Below are positions 41,321-42,702 of a DNA stretch of 42,702 nt, piece after piece. The notes under the pieces were generated by a model that did not search any database, was not told the DNA's origin, and saw nothing but the letters and a program-made list of their open reading frames with translations. Source of the DNA: Nocardioides zhouii (lineage in GTDB: Bacteria > Actinomycetota > Actinomycetes > Propionibacteriales > Nocardioidaceae); NCBI RefSeq assembly GCF_004137345.1, contig NZ_SDWV01000032.1, positions 1-42,702 on the forward strand, read 5' to 3'. Made by a program: the position numbers and the translations under genes. Each line of letters begins with the position of its first letter. The stretch's first letter is position 1.

Positions 41321-42702
41321 ATGATCGAGATGCTGGAGCGGGTGCAGGAGAAGGCCGAGGATGACACCTCGACCAGCGCTCTGCTCGCCTCGATCAGGGA
41401 GGCGCGCACCGAGGAGGACGCCGCAGCCGCGCGCCAGCTCGACCTCGCCGCCCGGTGGGCCGACCTCCACCCGCCGGAGTCGATCCACTCCGCGGCGGCG
41501 TTCACCGTTCCCGGCTGCGAGGGCGAGGAACCCATCGCCGGCGAGGGTTGCCCGCTGGTGGCGGAGTTTTGTGTGGCCGAACTCGGTGCCGTCCTCGGGA
41601 TCTCGACCACGGCGGCGAAGAAGCTCATCGGTCACGCCCTCGAGTTCCGCCACCGACTCCCCCGGCTCTGGGACCAGGTTCAGTCCGGGCGCGTGCCTTC
41701 CTGGCGGGCCCGATTCGTCGCCGAGACGACCATCCACACCTCACCCGCACTGACGATGGACGCCGCCCAGTGGATCGACTCCCAGGTCGCCGCCGTCGCC
41801 GGACGCATCGGCACCGCCCAGCTCGACCGGCTGGTCGCCGAGACCATCAAGAGGTTCGAGCTCGCCACACCGGACCCGGCAGCTGATCCGGAGGACGGCT
41901 ACCTCTCCGTCGACCCACGCCACGTCACGGTCAACAAGGAGGACGTCCACTACGCCGGGACCCTGCATGTCGAGGCCGACCTCGACCTCGCCGACGCCCT
42001 CGACCTGGACCAGGCGTTGAGCCACAACGCTGCGGCGCAGAAGGCACTCGGGTCGACCGACTCGTTGGACGTACGCCGCGCCAAGGCCCTCGGCGACCTC
42101 GCCCGCACCCAGACCGCGCTGGACCTGTTCAGCCAAGGCCACCGCTCCGGCGGCAACGAGGATGGTCTGCCGGCTGCCCGGGAGGTCGTCGTCCACGCCC
42201 ACTTCGACGCATCCACCGTGGGCGAGCAGACGGTCTTCGGTCCCACCGGCCACATGGAGAACGGCCAGCGACTGGTCCTCCTCGACCAGGTCATGGGCTG
42301 GTGCGCCGACTCCCGCACCACGGTCACCATCAAACCCGTGATCGACTTGCAAGCCGAGCTGTCGACGCCGGCGTACGAGATCCCCGACCGGATCCGCGAG
42401 CAGATCGTTCTCCGCGACCGGACCTGCGTGTTCCCCTGGTGCACCCGACCAGCCCGGCGCTGCGACGTCGACCATGTCGTCGAGTACGACCACGACGCAG
42501 CAGCCGAAGGCAGGCCACAACCCGGCCCGACCGCCACGCACAACCTGGCCGCGCTGTGTCGCTACCACCACCGCCTCAAGACCCACTCCGCCTGGACCTA
42601 CCGCATGGTCGCGCCAGGTGTCTTTGAGTGGACGAGCCCCCACGGCCACCGCTACCGACGCGACCGGACCGGCACCACCCGGATCGACGAACCCGAGCCA
42701 CC
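41321..42702 (+). CDS. DUF222/HNH endonuclease domain protein (3' end beyond the window)
   Basis: The frame stays open for 460 codons to the window end. An N-terminal helical DUF222 domain (through AAKKLIGHALEFRHRLPRLW and beyond) is followed by a C-terminal HNH nuclease: Cys369/Cys374 (CVFPWC), CDVDHVVEY with His385, HNLAALC with His407 and Asn408, and YHHRLK. Cys381 and Cys413 may complete a zinc site. Such proteins occur in many copies in Nocardioides-like genomes and may be mobile or defence-related; their function is not established. Codons such as TTT, TGT, AAA and TTG are somewhat more frequent here than in neighbours. ATG 41321 is 7 nt after TAGAGT. Confidence 0.88.
   Translation, partial: MIEMLERVQEKAEDDTSTSALLASIREARTEEDAAAARQLDLAARWADLHPPESIHSAAAFTVPGCEGEEPIAGEGCPLVAEFCVAELGAVLGISTTAAKKLIGHALEFRHRLPRLWDQVQSGRVPSWRARFVAETTIHTSPALTMDAAQWIDSQVAAVAGRIGTAQLDRLVAETIKRFELATPDPAADPEDGYLSVDPRHVTVNKEDVHYAGTLHVEADLDLADALDLDQALSHNAAAQKALGSTDSLDVRRAKALGDLARTQTALDLFSQGHRSGGNEDGLPAAREVVVHAHFDASTVGEQTVFGPTGHMENGQRLVLLDQVMGWCADSRTTVTIKPVIDLQAELSTPAYEIPDRIREQIVLRDRTCVFPWCTRPARRCDVDHVVEYDHDAAAEGRPQPGPTATHNLAALCRYHHRLKTHSAWTYRMVAPGVFEWTSPHGHRYRRDRTGTTRIDEPEP

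Overview
The window reads as chromosomal DNA of a high-GC actinobacterium, most likely a Nocardioides-like member of the Propionibacteriales. This is inferred from the base composition, a complete Pup-proteasome locus, a mycothiol gene (mshC), and lineage-typical families (DUF5703, DUF3090, SCO1664, a DUF222/HNH protein). The gene order tat - pafCB - pafA - prcAB - pup - dop - arc - trmI - RecB nuclease - metH - PAC2 - mshC - DUF3090 cluster - uppP follows, as I recall it, the M. tuberculosis Rv2093c-Rv2136c order. This is therefore mostly conserved core chromosome; no database search was possible.

Layout. 1-1.4 kb: tail of an unknown gene, a lipid kinase and an unknown protein. 1.4-5.6 kb: a minus-strand run FKBP lipoprotein -> pafB -> pafC -> tatA -> tatC. 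5.7-15.2 kb: the proteasome region, with pafA, prcA, prcB, pup, dop and arc all on the minus strand. Two plus-strand islands interrupt it: a broken membrane-protein gene plus an unknown protein (7.1-8.1 kb), and a methyltransferase (12.2-12.8 kb). 15.2-18.9 kb: GrpB-family protein, TrmI, a Rip1-type site-2 protease and a divergent Cas4-like nuclease. 19.3-25.2 kb: an opp-type peptide ABC transporter (A-B-C-D-F). 25.3-30.7 kb: a HAD phosphatase and metH, divergent from PAC2. 30.9-34.4 kb: mshC, SCO1664 kinase-like protein, DUF3090 and a histidine phosphatase. 34.4-38.7 kb: corA, an MFS transporter, uppP, an aldo/keto reductase and DUF5703. 38.7-42.7 kb: DUF427, MmcQ/YjbR, rpe, a second lipid kinase and a truncated DUF222/HNH gene.

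How the genes work together. Pup ends in GGQ, so Dop must deamidate it before PafA ligates it to lysines. Arc unfolds pupylated proteins and docks through its C-terminal QYL motif on the PrcA/PrcB core. PafB and PafC are WYL-type regulators, known in mycobacteria as DNA-damage activators. MetH, MshC and the DUF3090/SCO1664/phosphatase trio follow a common actinobacterial order.

The most interesting signals are regulatory and structural. (i) Many genes start 6-8 nt after a TANNNT box, which implies widespread leaderless transcription. The extreme case is dop and the methyltransferase, whose start codons lie 3 bp apart inside a 21-bp near-perfect palindrome carrying both -10 boxes. (ii) Paired imperfect hairpins of at least three sequence families sit in convergent intergenic gaps; two families share an identical 19-nt spacer. 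(iii) A small membrane-protein gene beside pafA is interrupted by one in-frame TAG. (iv) PrcA carries a long proline-rich C-terminal tail. I saw no tRNA, rRNA, CRISPR array or intact insertion sequence, and no convincing wholly new multi-gene system.
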